From NCBI GenBank assembly GCA_963702535.1, contig CAVPDG010000006.1:1-21877 (forward strand): DNA of 21,877 nt. Reading direction: 5' to 3'. The notes below the pieces were generated by a model. That model did no database searches. It was not told the origin of the DNA and worked only from the letters and a program-made list of their open reading frames with translations. Below, one piece after another: positions 1 to 7,692 of this stretch. The position numbers and the translations under genes were made by a program. Within the stretch, counting starts at the first letter, position 1; each line of letters starts with the position of its first letter. Source of the DNA: CAVPDG01 sp963702535 (GTDB taxonomy: Bacteria; Chloroflexota; Anaerolineae; Anaerolineales; UBA4823).

Positions 1-30
1 AGTTCGATTGTTTTTGATTTTTTCCTGCCC

Positions 31-1322
31 TCAATCCACGATCGAGAAAGTTGTCGCTTCTTCCTGCACCTCTTCCGGCTGGGACTGGTAATCCTTGGGC
101 ACCACTCGAGAGAAGTAGATCCACTCCAACATCGGGGAGGTCATAAAAGTGGTCACCAGAGCCATCAGCACCATCATGGTAAACAGGGCTGGAGAGATCA
201 CGCCGATATCTAAGCCGATGTTGAGCAGCACCAGCTCCATCAAGCCACGCGTGTTCATCAGGATGCCCAGCGAGCTGGCTTCACGCCAGCCCATCCCCGA
301 AATGCGCGCCGCCAGCGTCGATCCGCCGAATTTACCGGCAATCGCTACAACGATAATCAGGAAGGTGAACAACCAGTTCGCTGCACCGCTCACCAGCCCA
401 ATGCTGGTGCGCAGCCCGTTGAAAGCGAAGAACAGCGGCAGAAGCAGCACGACCGCCACGTCGTTCAGCTTTTCGGTAAGGGCATGCACGAATCCCGGGT
501 GCTTGGGCATGATGGCGCCCATCAGGAAGGCGCCAAAAAGGGCGTGGATGCCCAGACGCTCGGTGACGATGCTGGATGCCAGCACCAATAGCAGGACGAT
601 CGCCAGGCTGTCCTGCGTCAGCCCGCCCTTTTTCTCGAAATTCGCCTCTAGCCTGCGCAGCAGGCGGCGCACGCCGGTGAACATCGCCAGTACATAAATG
701 ACAACCCCGCCAATGGTCAACCAGGCAGGCGTGGCGCCTGCCCCACTACGGATCAGCAGCACGATACCTGCCAGGATGATCCATCCCGTAACGTCGTCCA
801 CCGCCGCGCAGGCGATGGCCACCGCTCCTAACCGGGTGCGCAGCATTTTGCGCTCGGTGAGGATGCGCGCCAGCACCGGAAAGGCGGTGATACTCATCGC
901 CGTACCCAGGAACAGGGCGAACTGTGCAAAGCTCACGCTGTCATTGGAGAAGCGCGGGTAAAGCAGCAGCGCCAACACGGTCCCCAGGAAGAAGGGCACG
1001 GCAATGCTGGCGTGGCTGGTGAAGAGGGCAATCTCCCCTGGTTCCTCAGCAGCTTGCCTTCCAGCTCCAAACCAACCAGGAACATAAACAACACCAGACC
1101 GATCTGGCTCAGGGCGCTCAGGTATCCCAGGCTTTCAGGTGGGAACAGCGCCGCCGAGATGCGCGGCGCCGCCAGTCCGAGCAGCGATGGGCCAAGCAAG
1201 ATGCCCGCTACCATCTCGCCCACCACCTGGGGTTGGTGCATCTTCTTGAACAACCAGCCCATCAGGCGGGCCACGCCCAGGATGACGCAGATTTGCAGCA
1301 GGAGCAGCAGGATATCGGGCAT
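31..1322 (-). CDS. CPA2-type cation/proton antiporter (frameshifted)
   Basis: An integral membrane exchanger that probably swaps K+ or Na+ for H+. About 430 residues can be read in two frames that join cleanly. The N-terminal part (from the ATG at 1322) contains helices and the stretch GEMVAGILLGPSLLG. The rest carries SITAFPVLARIL and AAVDDVTGWIILA, with the paired Asp residues typical of the CPA2 / CHX-Kha1-like exchanger family. The break lies at the C4 run 1035-1038; adding one C there (a G on the coding strand) gives the continuous reading LLRNQGEIALFTSHASIAVP, which matches the family, so a sequencing error is likely. The start ATG overlaps the stop of the upstream gene (TGATG), indicating translational coupling. 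The C-terminus has no TrkA-N or USP domain, so this is a short transporter-only form. Which ion it carries cannot be told. Confidence 0.85.
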
Positions 1323-1780
1323 CAGTGCTCCTGGCTTGTTGCGCCGAGGGGCAGTAACTCAGCGCGGAAATCCAGCGGCTGGTCGCATCCGCTTGCCTGC
1401 AGGCTTCCCAACAAGCGGTCAGGGTCGCCCTGCCGCTCGACCTCCGCTGTGAGCTGGAGCTGTGGGGCAGCGCCGCTGCCTGTCGCGGCTGAGATGCTCA
1501 GTCCAGTCAGGCTGCCGGTCAGCCCTGGAAGTGGTTTGTCGCTGAAGACGATGATCAGATTTGGACCGGATTGCGAGATCGCCATTTGCGTTTCGCCGTT
1601 CCAGCCGGCGAACACCTGGCATTCCAGGGCGGGTTGCAGGGGGATAGCGAGCGCCCAGGTGCCATGCACAGCCGCTGGCGCGCCGAGATTTCTGCCGATC
1701 CCCAGGGCGCCCAGTACGCCAAGCAGAGGCAATCCGACAAACAGCAGGTATTGGAATATGGTCTTGAGGCCGATTTTCAT
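1322..1780 (-). CDS. Small membrane-anchored protein upstream of antiporter, function unknown
   Basis: This is a 152-residue protein I do not recognise. It has one N-terminal hydrophobic segment (about residues 8-30) after a short basic start, so it is anchored or secreted with the remainder outside the cytoplasm. The outer part is Gly/Ala/Leu-rich and probably beta-rich, with two cysteines (near residues 54 and 132) that could form a disulfide. The stop codon shares a base with the antiporter start (TGATG), so the two proteins are very likely made together; an accessory or sensory role for the antiporter is possible but inferred only from this coupling. A lipoprotein is less likely because no lipobox cysteine follows the hydrophobic segment. 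Confidence 0.7.
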   Translation of the reverse strand: MKIGLKTIFQYLLFVGLPLLGVLGALGIGRNLGAPAAVHGTWALAIPLQPALECQVFAGWNGETQMAISQSGPNLIIVFSDKPLPGLTGSLTGLSISAATGSGAAPQLQLTAEVERQGDPDRLLGSLQASGCDQPLDFRAELLPLGATSQEH

Positions 1781-1831
1781 AGCTCGCCCGAGCAGTAAGA
1801 TACCCCTTGTCTGGTGGCAGTCGGGCTTGAA

Positions 1832-1844
1832 CCTGCCTGGCAGG
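1832..1844. promoter_or_regulatory. 13-bp perfect palindrome upstream of antiporter operon
   Basis: CCTGCC-T-GGCAGG is a perfect odd palindrome about 50 bases upstream of the start at 1780. It lies between a TATAAT-like box on the minus strand (1853-1858) and the gene. The one-base centre is too tight for an RNA hairpin, so a protein-binding site is the simpler reading. The -35 region is poor. Role inferred from position only. Confidence 0.3.
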
Positions 1845-1852
1845 GTGACGGG

Positions 1853-1858
1853 ATTATA
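1853..1858 (-). promoter_or_regulatory. Possible -10 box for antiporter operon
   Basis: On the minus strand this reads TATAAT, an exact -10 consensus, about 75 bases upstream of the ATG at 1780. No good -35 hexamer is found 16-18 bases upstream, so the call is tentative. Confidence 0.3.
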
Positions 1859-1916
1859 ACATTGTAAGGTAAATGGAACCCAGAGCTGACCAATCCATTT
1901 ATTAACTTACTCCGGA

Positions 1917-2313
1917 TCACTTTTCGATCAATGGAAGGTAAGCCTTATCCTGCACCTGGTAAGCAATCTTCAGGTTGGGGTCGTTATCTTCCCGTTCTAC
2001 ATATCCGATCAAGCCCAAATCATCCTTGCTAAGAGCAAGGTCAACCGCATACCCGGTGTCGATATCTCTCCTATTCGCCTTGTCAAATTCCCATACACCG
2101 GGGGTACCGCCGGTGCGCTCCGCAGGATAGAGTACGCCGACCTGATAATTCGCCGAAGTCGGCCAATTTAATGCGATCACCGGGTAGTCGAGTGAAATCG
2201 ACTTTCAGAGAGAAATTTCCATAGGGAGGGGTTGTTTGACTGTCCCAGGCAAGTGTGGAACACTGCCAGCGATTTACTAGAACCGTGCCTCGTACTCCTT
2301 CACCATGACCCAC
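1917..2313 (-). CDS. Hypothetical protein, frameshifted or decayed
   Basis: I do not recognise this gene. Two minus-strand frames join near 2186-2194: the first runs from a GTG at 2313 to a motif reading NFSLKVDFT, and the second continues as YPVIALNWPTSANYQVG to the stop at 1917. The joined product would be about 130 residues, rich in Asp, Tyr and Trp, with no membrane segment or signal peptide in the visible part. The break needs one base removed or two added and is not in a homopolymer, unlike most other breaks in this window, so a genuine lesion is possible. The true start is uncertain. The neighbours (antiporter pair, uxaC on the other strand) give no clue. Confidence 0.4.
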
Positions 2314-2407
2314 GCGGAAATGTTAGCCGAAACCGAGAATCTCAATTACAATGCCAGAAAGCGCATTGCGCTGGATGCTTGCTCCTCGAAGGAAGAGGTG
2401 TGCTCCT

Positions 2408-3820
2408 ATGAACGATCCTGCTGAACATTGTTTTGATCCTGACCCAGCCCAGCGCCGTCTGGCGCGCGATTTATATACCCGGGTGGCTGACCTGCCCCTG
2501 GTCTGCCCGCACGGGCACGTCGACCCGCGCCTGTTTGCCGAAGACGCCCCGTTGGGGACTCCCACCGAGCTGTTCATCATCCCCGACCACTATGTCTTCC
2601 GCATGCTCTATTCTCAGGGCGTCCCGCTGGAGGCGCTCGGTGTGCCGGCGCGGGATGGCGCCGCAGTGGAGACCGACCACCGCAAGGTCTGGCAGGTCTT
2701 CGCAGATCATTTTTATTTGTACCGTGGCACGCCCACCGGCTACTGGCTTACCCAGGAGCTGCGCCAGGTATTCGGCGTGGAACAGCGGCTGTGCAGCCAG
2801 AACGCCCAGCAGGTCTACGATCAGGTGGCTGAACGGCTTGCCTCAGCGGAGTTCAAGCCGCGGGCGCTCTATAAGCGTTTCAATATCGAGGTGCTCTGCA
2901 CCACGGATGCCGCTACTGATGATCTCAGCGCCCACCGCGCCATCCGCAGCTCGGGATGGGGAGGCGATATCCGCCCCACCTTCCGCCCAGACAAGGTGGT
3001 CCAGATCGATTCTCCCGGCTGGCTGGAGAACATCGCCGCTCTCAGCCAGGCATCCGGCATGGATGTGTCATCCTATGAAAGCTACATCCAGGCGCTCGAG
3101 CAGAGACGTGGTTTTTTCAAGGAGATGGGCGCCACAGCCACAGACCACGCCGCTTTGGAACCCTTTACCCTGGTGCTGGATCAGGACGAGGCTCGGCGCA
3201 TCTTCCAGCGCGCCCTGCACCGGCGGGCTACATCTGAGGATGCCCGGCGCTTCACCGGGCACATGTTGGTCGAGATGGCGCGCATGAGCATTGAGGACGG
3301 GCTGGTGATGCAGATCCACCCTGGCTCCTGGCGCGATCACAACCTGCCATTATTTGAGCGTTTTGGAGCAGACAAAGGCGCTGATATCCCCATCCAGACC
3401 GAGTACACCCGCAACCTTCAGCCCTTGCTGCACCGCTATGGCAATGATCCGCGCCTGGGACTGATCCTCTTCACCCTGGATGAAAGCGCCTATAGTCGCG
3501 AGCTGGCTCCCCTGGCGGGTCACTACCCGGCGGTCCGGCTGGGTCCGCCCTGGTGGTTCCATGACAGCCTGAACGGCATGCGCCGCTATTTTGACGGCGT
3601 GATGGAGACGGCAGGCATCTATAACACCGCCGGCTTCAACGATGACACGCGCGCTTTTCCCTCCATACCGGCGCGGCATGACCTGTGGCGGCGGATGAGC
3701 GCCAATTGGCTGGCTGGGCTGGTGGTGCGCCACCTCCTGGGAGCGGACGAGGCGGCTGAGATGGCACAGGAGCTGGCGGTGGGGCTGGCGCGGCGCGCCT
3801 ACCGGCTTCCGGACGCCTGA
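2408..3820 (+). CDS. uxaC: Glucuronate (uronate) isomerase
   Basis: The enzyme interconverts D-glucuronate and D-fructuronate (also D-galacturonate and tagaturonate), the first step of hexuronate catabolism in the cytoplasm. The 470-residue product matches the family length. It shows the amidohydrolase-type metal motif CPHGHVDP (His35, His37) near the N-terminus, YKRFNIEVLCTTDAATD in the middle, and late motifs RLGPPWWFHDS and AGFNDDTRAFPSIPARHD typical of UxaC. The ATG at 2408 is preferred over an in-frame ATG at 2351 because the family starts just before this point and a purine-rich stretch (AAGGAAGAGG) lies upstream. The gene is intact and is followed on the same strand by gnd after 134 bases, suggesting a sugar-acid/pentose-phosphate neighbourhood. 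No uxaB, uxuA or kdgK is visible. Confidence 0.93.
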   Translation: MNDPAEHCFDPDPAQRRLARDLYTRVADLPLVCPHGHVDPRLFAEDAPLGTPTELFIIPDHYVFRMLYSQGVPLEALGVPARDGAAVETDHRKVWQVFADHFYLYRGTPTGYWLTQELRQVFGVEQRLCSQNAQQVYDQVAERLASAEFKPRALYKRFNIEVLCTTDAATDDLSAHRAIRSSGWGGDIRPTFRPDKVVQIDSPGWLENIAALSQASGMDVSSYESYIQALEQRRGFFKEMGATATDHAALEPFTLVLDQDEARRIFQRALHRRATSEDARRFTGHMLVEMARMSIEDGLVMQIHPGSWRDHNLPLFERFGADKGADIPIQTEYTRNLQPLLHRYGNDPRLGLILFTLDESAYSRELAPLAGHYPAVRLGPPWWFHDSLNGMRRYFDGVMETAGIYNTAGFNDDTRAFPSIPARHDLWRRMSANWLAGLVVRHLLGADEAAEMAQELAVGLARRAYRLPDA

Positions 3821-3845
3821 CCCGTATCGCTCTACAGCCGGAAGC
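3805..3845 (+). other. Inverted repeat around the uxaC stop
   Basis: GCTTCCGG (3805-3812) pairs perfectly with CCGGAAGC (3838-3845) across a 25-base loop spanning the uxaC stop codon. No T-tract follows, so it is not a standard intrinsic terminator. It could stabilise the mRNA end or be chance. Confidence 0.25.
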
Positions 3846-3954
3846 GTCTCCCCAGATGCTATTTCACAGATTGCTGGTATGATTAGTGTGGCTCGTTGGG
3901 ATTTACCGTGGCGACCATCTAGTCATCGTCGTTTTGGCGCGTTGGAGACTGAAT

Positions 3955-5417
3955 ATGAAAGAAACCGCATCCCTGTGTGATATCGGCTTGATCGGGTTGG
4001 CTGTCATGGGTCAGAACCTGGTCCTGAATATGAATGATCACGGCTTTAAAGTGGCGGTGTATAACCGCACCATTGCCAGGGTAGACGAATTCCTGGATAA
4101 CGAGGCAAAAGGCACGCAAGTGATGGGGGCGCATTCGCTGGAGGAGCTCGTCCGTTCCCTAAAGCGCCCGCGGCGGGTGATGCTCATGGTCAAAGCCGGG
4201 CAGCCGGTAGATGATTTCATCGAGCTGTTGCTGCCTCACCTGGAGCAGGGCGATATTATCATCGATGGCGGGAACTCCAACTATCTGGATACCGCCCGCC
4301 GCACCGCTTATCTGGAGTCCAAGGGGCTGCTCTTCATCGGCACCGGCATCTCCGGCGGCGAGGAAGGGGCGCGTCACGGACCTTCCATCATGCCCGGCGG
4401 GTCGCCAGCCGCCTGGACCCATGTCAAGGACATCTTCCAGTCGATTGCCGCCAAGGTGGAGGATGGCACTCCCTGCTGCGATTGGGTGGGCGAAGGCGGG
4501 GCGGGACATTTCGTCAAGATGGTTCATAACGGCATCGAATACGGCGATATGCAGCTGATCGCCGAGTCCTACCACCTGATGAAGTCGCTGCTTGGGCTGA
4601 GCTACCCTGAAATGCAACAGGCTTTCGCCGAATGGAACCGCGGCAAACTCAATTCTTACCTGATCGAGATCACCAGTCACATTTTGGCATATTACGAAGC
4701 CGATGGCATTCCGCTGGTCGAGCGCATCCTGGATAGCGCCGGGCAGAAGGGCACCGGTCGTTGGACAGCCATTACAGCCCTGGAGACCGGCACCCCGCTC
4801 ACCCTGGTCACCGAAGCGGTGCTGGCGCGTTCGCTCTCTGCCATGAAAGAGGTGCGCGTGGAAGCCTCTTCTCTGCTACGCGGACCCAGCCGCACTTCGC
4901 AGGCGATAAAGGCGCCTTCCTGGCATGCGTCCGGGATGCGCTGTACGCATCCAAGATCATTTCCTATGCCCAGGGCTTTATGCTGATGCGGGCAGCGGCG
5001 CAGGAGTACGGCTGGAATCTTAACTACGGGGGTGTGGCGCTCATGTGGCGCGGCGGCTGCATCATCCGCTCGGTATTCCTGGGCGAGATCAAGCAGGCGT
5101 ACGCCCGCAATCCCGATCTCTCCAACCTGCTCTTCGATGCCTACTTCCAGGCGGAGATCGATGCCGCGCAAGCCGGCTGGCGGCAGACGGTAGCCCGGGC
5201 TGCTGAGGCGGGCATCCCCATCCCTGCCATGTCCAGCGCCCTGGCGTTCTACGACGGTCTACGCCACGCGCGCCTGCCCGCCAACCTGACCCAGGCGCAG
5301 CGCGACTACTTTGGGGCGCACACCTATGAGCGCACCGACCGTCCGCGCGGCGAGTTCTTCCACACCAACTGGACCGGCAGCGGTGGGGATGTCACTTCAA
5401 CGACTTATAGTGCATAA
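3955..5417 (+). CDS. gnd: 6-phosphogluconate dehydrogenase, decarboxylating (frameshifted)
   Basis: Oxidises 6-phosphogluconate to ribulose 5-phosphate and CO2 with NADP+ in the oxidative pentose phosphate pathway. The start ATG at 3955 has GGAG eight bases upstream. A Rossmann motif GLIGLAVMG (residues 11-19) opens the protein, FIGTGISGGEEGARHGPS marks the substrate region, and GHFVKMVHNGIEYGDMQ carries the catalytic Lys188 and Asn192. The C-terminal half follows in another frame: ACVRDALYASKIISYAQGF, then NYGGVALMWRGGCIIRS, ending with FFHTNW. One C missing from the run 4885-4887 explains the break and restores SLLRGPQPHFAGDKG, a family-typical join. Total length, about 487 residues, fits the long (dimeric, E. 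coli-like) Gnd class. The gene is probably intact in the organism. Confidence 0.92.
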
Positions 5418-5419
5418 CT

Positions 5420-5442
5420 GAATCCGCCTTACGGCGAGATTC
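5420..5442. terminator. Hairpin between convergent gnd and exchanger genes
   Basis: GAATC-CGCC-TTAC-GGCG-A-GATTC forms a 9-bp stem with one bulged A and a four-base loop. It begins right after the gnd stop and overlaps the end of the exchanger gene, the usual place for a shared bidirectional terminator. There is no clear U-tract, so termination strength is uncertain. Confidence 0.4.
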
Positions 5443-6418
5443 CGCGAGCATACAGGAAATACAGCCCGCCGGCGTACATCAGCATTAACAGCAGGGCGTC
5501 CAGCTCGACGAAAAGCACCCGCTTTTCCAGCCGCGCCAGGTTGCCGATCAATCCCATGCCGGTCATCAACAGTCCCAGCATGCCGATCACCAGGAAGGCA
5601 GGGTCGATCACCCCCAGGAAGCGCCCTTGCACGTAGAACAGGTCGGTCAAACCCAGGGCGAACATATTAAAAAGATTGCTGCCAAACAAATTGCCAATCG
5701 CCATGTCGTCGGCGCCCATGCGCACCGCGGCAATGGTGGTCACCATCTCCGGCAGTGAAGTGACGATCGCCACCAGCGTGGTGCCGATGAAGGTCGTTCC
5801 CAAGCCGGTGATCTCGGCGATCCCCGCGCTGCTGGAGACCATCAGCGGCGTCACCAGCACCAACACCGCTGCGGCTATGCCGAAGCCAATCAACCCCCGC
5901 CGCAAGCTGGGCGTCCCCTCAGGGATCTCTGCCACTACTGCGTGCACACCCGGGTGGGTCTGGTTGGTCTGGATCAGGCGAATGGCGACCACGTAAGCCA
6001 GGATGACCACCAGCGAGTCGACGCCGATCCAGCCCATCTTAGTCTCGATGTTCGCCATAGCGAAAAAGACCACCAGACCGATCAGGAAAACCGCCAGGCT
6101 GCCGGAAAGGGCGAACTTGAGAGCGGCTTTGCGCAGCAGGCGCTCCTTGCGATTGAGCATGTCCAGAATAGCCAGCAGGAACATATTGAACATGTTGCTG
6201 CCCAGCAGGTTGCCCGCTGCCAGGTTAGGCAATCCCTGATTGACGGCGCTGATGGTGGTGAGCAGCTCAGGCAGCGAGGTGGCCCCTGCCAGCAGCAGCG
6301 TGCCCACGAACATACCCCCCAGGCGCGTGCGCACTGCGATAATGTCGCCGTATTTTGCCAGGTAGTTGGCAGCTACCACGATCAACGCTGAGCTGAGGAT
6401 GAATTGCAGCCAGACCAT
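5429..6418 (-). CDS. Na+/Ca2+ exchanger family (CaCA) antiporter
   Basis: A 329-residue membrane antiporter, probably exporting Ca2+ (or another cation) against Na+ or H+. It has the two inverted alpha-repeats that define the CaCA family. The first reads GATSLPELLTTISAV followed by NLLGSNMFNMF; the second reads TSLPEMVTTIAAV followed by NLFGSNLFNMF. Each carries the ion-binding Glu in its SLPE motif. About ten hydrophobic helices split 5+5 around a short loop (near residues 155-180). The ATG at 6418 is chosen because GGGAGG lies a few bases upstream and the protein then begins directly with the first helix. Its start is one base from the stop of the PII-like gene, so the two are cotranscribed and probably coupled. 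Confidence 0.9.
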   Translation of the reverse strand: MVWLQFILSSALIVVAANYLAKYGDIIAVRTRLGGMFVGTLLLAGATSLPELLTTISAVNQGLPNLAAGNLLGSNMFNMFLLAILDMLNRKERLLRKAALKFALSGSLAVFLIGLVVFFAMANIETKMGWIGVDSLVVILAYVVAIRLIQTNQTHPGVHAVVAEIPEGTPSLRRGLIGFGIAAAVLVLVTPLMVSSSAGIAEITGLGTTFIGTTLVAIVTSLPEMVTTIAAVRMGADDMAIGNLFGSNLFNMFALGLTDLFYVQGRFLGVIDPAFLVIGMLGLLMTGMGLIGNLARLEKRVLFVELDALLLMLMYAGGLYFLYARGISP

Positions 6419-6419
6419 A

Positions 6420-6770
6420 TCAGCCCTCCCCTTCCCCGTCCGGATGGGGCACACCTTTTACTGAGGTGAGAGACCAGGCGGCGAATACACCCGTGTTCGG
6501 CTGCGCCAGATCCCCGGTGCAACCCTCCGTCGCCTCCAGGCAGGCGCGCACCGTCGCTTCATCGGCGACGATTGCCATCAACGTGTAATGTCCTTCTTCT
6601 ACGATAGAGGATTGTTGGAACACATAGCGCATGGGAGTCATCTGGCGCTTCAGGCGCTGGATACCGGTGCTCTCGGTAATCGTCACACCGCGGATACCCG
6701 CCTTTTCCCAGGCATCCAATACCTCATCCAATCGGTCGGGGTTGTCCAGTACGAACCAGATCATGTACAT
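6420..6770 (-). CDS. PII-like (GlnB-fold) signalling protein
   Basis: A cytoplasmic protein of about 116 residues with the layout of a PII/ferredoxin-like fold: strand (MIWFVLD), helix (DRLDEVLDAWEKAGI), strand (GVTITESTG), a T-loop-like region (QMTPMRYVFQQSSIVEEG), strand (HYTLMAIVAD), helix (EATVRACLEAT) and a C-terminal strand (GVFAAWSL). The canonical GlnB uridylylation Tyr motif and BC-loop glycines are not clear, so it belongs to a divergent PII-like group rather than true GlnB/GlnK. ATG 6770 has GGAG seven bases upstream; an ATG at 6785 is possible. It sits one base upstream of a CaCA antiporter. PII-like proteins (for example SbtB) often regulate the adjacent transporter, so control of this exchanger is a reasonable inference. 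Confidence 0.65.
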   Translation of the reverse strand: MYMIWFVLDNPDRLDEVLDAWEKAGIRGVTITESTGIQRLKRQMTPMRYVFQQSSIVEEGHYTLMAIVADEATVRACLEATEGCTGDLAQPNTGVFAAWSLTSVKGVPHPDGEGEG

Positions 6771-6938
6771 GGGGCTGCTCCTCATCGGTTGAATTTTGTC
6801 TTGACGGAACTGTAAGCAGGCTTGGCTTTCGCTTATGTTCTAATAACCCAGGCGAAATTTCGTTTAGGGGTACACCAGTTTTGTTACCATTTTAAACGAC
6901 AATTTAGTGAAACGCCAAATTTTCAGAGGAGTCACACC
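6771..6938. other. Divergent intergenic region with 10-bp palindrome
   Basis: This 168-base AT-rich gap separates the PII-like gene (leftward) from the DUF3592-like gene (rightward) and must hold promoters for both. A perfect palindrome CGAAATTTCG lies at 6853-6862, near the middle, and could be an operator. No convincing pair of -35/-10 boxes was found on either strand. Confidence 0.3.
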
Positions 6939-7468
6939 ATGGATAATCTCGTTGGACCATTGTTTGGGACGCTATGCGGGGGCTTTTTCTTTCTGCTGTT
7001 TGTGGGTTTGGGGATCTTCTTGATCTACCGGACGCAGCAGAGCAAGAAAAAGGCACAGGTAAGCCAGAGCTGGCCTTCTACTACCGGTCAGATCACCGTT
7101 TCCCAAGTCAACCGCAGCCAAAGTACTGATTCGGATGGCGATACCACCACATCCTACGTTGCCCGGGTGACGTATACCTACCTGGTCGGTGGGGAGACGT
7201 ATAGTGGGCATAACATTGCCTTTGGCTTTAGCCCCAGTTACATCCAGCGAGGCGAAAGCCCAGGCGGAATTCAGCGCGTTATCCTGTAGGCAGCCAGGTA
7301 CCCGTTTATTACAATCCAGACAAACCATCGGATGCTGTGCTTCAGCGTCAGGCATCCGGTAGCAAGGTCGGGCTGATCCTGGGGATCATTTTCATCGTTG
7401 TCGGTGTTTGTATCGCTTGCCCGGTGATGGGGGTCTTGGTCGTCAATATCCTGTCATCCCTGGGTTAG
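6939..7468 (+). CDS. DUF3592-like membrane protein (frameshifted)
   Basis: A protein of about 175 residues with a membrane helix at each end (residues 8-30 and the last ~30) around an outer beta domain containing VTYTYLVGGETYSGHNIAFG and YPVGSQVPVYYNPDKPSDAVL, the hallmarks of DUF3592 proteins. Function unknown. The ATG at 6939 has AGAGGA upstream. The frame breaks between about 7245 and 7285. One missing T at 7279-7280 restores the reading simply. Alternatively, two small shifts would give SEAKAQAEFSARYPVGS, which resembles the family better; this cannot be decided here. The gene ends just before a strong terminator, so it is a single-gene transcript. Confidence 0.7.
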
Positions 7469-7483
7469 ACCGAAGAAACCCCA

Positions 7484-7528
7484 AAAAACGCGTATCGGAC
7501 GGGCCGCACCCGTCCGATACGCGTTTTT
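7484..7528. terminator. Strong rho-independent terminator, 20-bp stem
   Basis: A perfect 20-bp inverted repeat (7484-7503 with 7509-7528) around the five-base loop CCGCA. The arms begin with A5 and end with T5, so it has a U-tract in either direction and could work bidirectionally. It lies 15 bases after the DUF3592-like gene and insulates the redox operon downstream. Confidence 0.92.
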
Positions 7529-7608
7529 GGATTCTGGTTTTGTTAAACATGTCTTAATATCAAACAAGATAATGTTAACCACAATTGGGCAAATTGGCTT
7601 TACACTCA

Positions 7609-7649
7609 CCCCTCAAGATGGTTCCGGCGCCTTCAGAACCATCCTGGGG
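7609..7649 (+). promoter_or_regulatory. Leader hairpin upstream of multihaem operon
   Basis: GATGGTTC (7617-7624) pairs with GAACCATC (7636-7643); outer CCCC (7609-7612) and GGGG (7646-7649) can extend the stem across small internal loops. It lies in the untranslated leader about 45 bases before the cytochrome start at 7693 if that start is right. No T-tract follows. It may be an RNA stability or control element. It supports a start at 7693 rather than the in-frame ATG at 7585, which would place the hairpin inside coding sequence. Confidence 0.4.
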
Positions 7650-7692
7650 GACGCAGCCTTCTGCATGCCCTGGTAAGGCGAAACGGGCTTTC

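Noticed and set aside
1800..1850. tRNA-like stretch on the minus strand (GGTTCAAGCC followed by GCCACCA)
   Set aside because: The T-arm stem pairs at only three of five positions and no matching acceptor, D-arm or anticodon arm lies upstream; the resemblance is superficial.
7530..7610. Promoter for the redox operon in the AT-rich stretch (GATAAT at 7568-7573)
   Set aside because: No acceptable -35 hexamer at 16-18 bases; a promoter must lie somewhere here, but I cannot place it.
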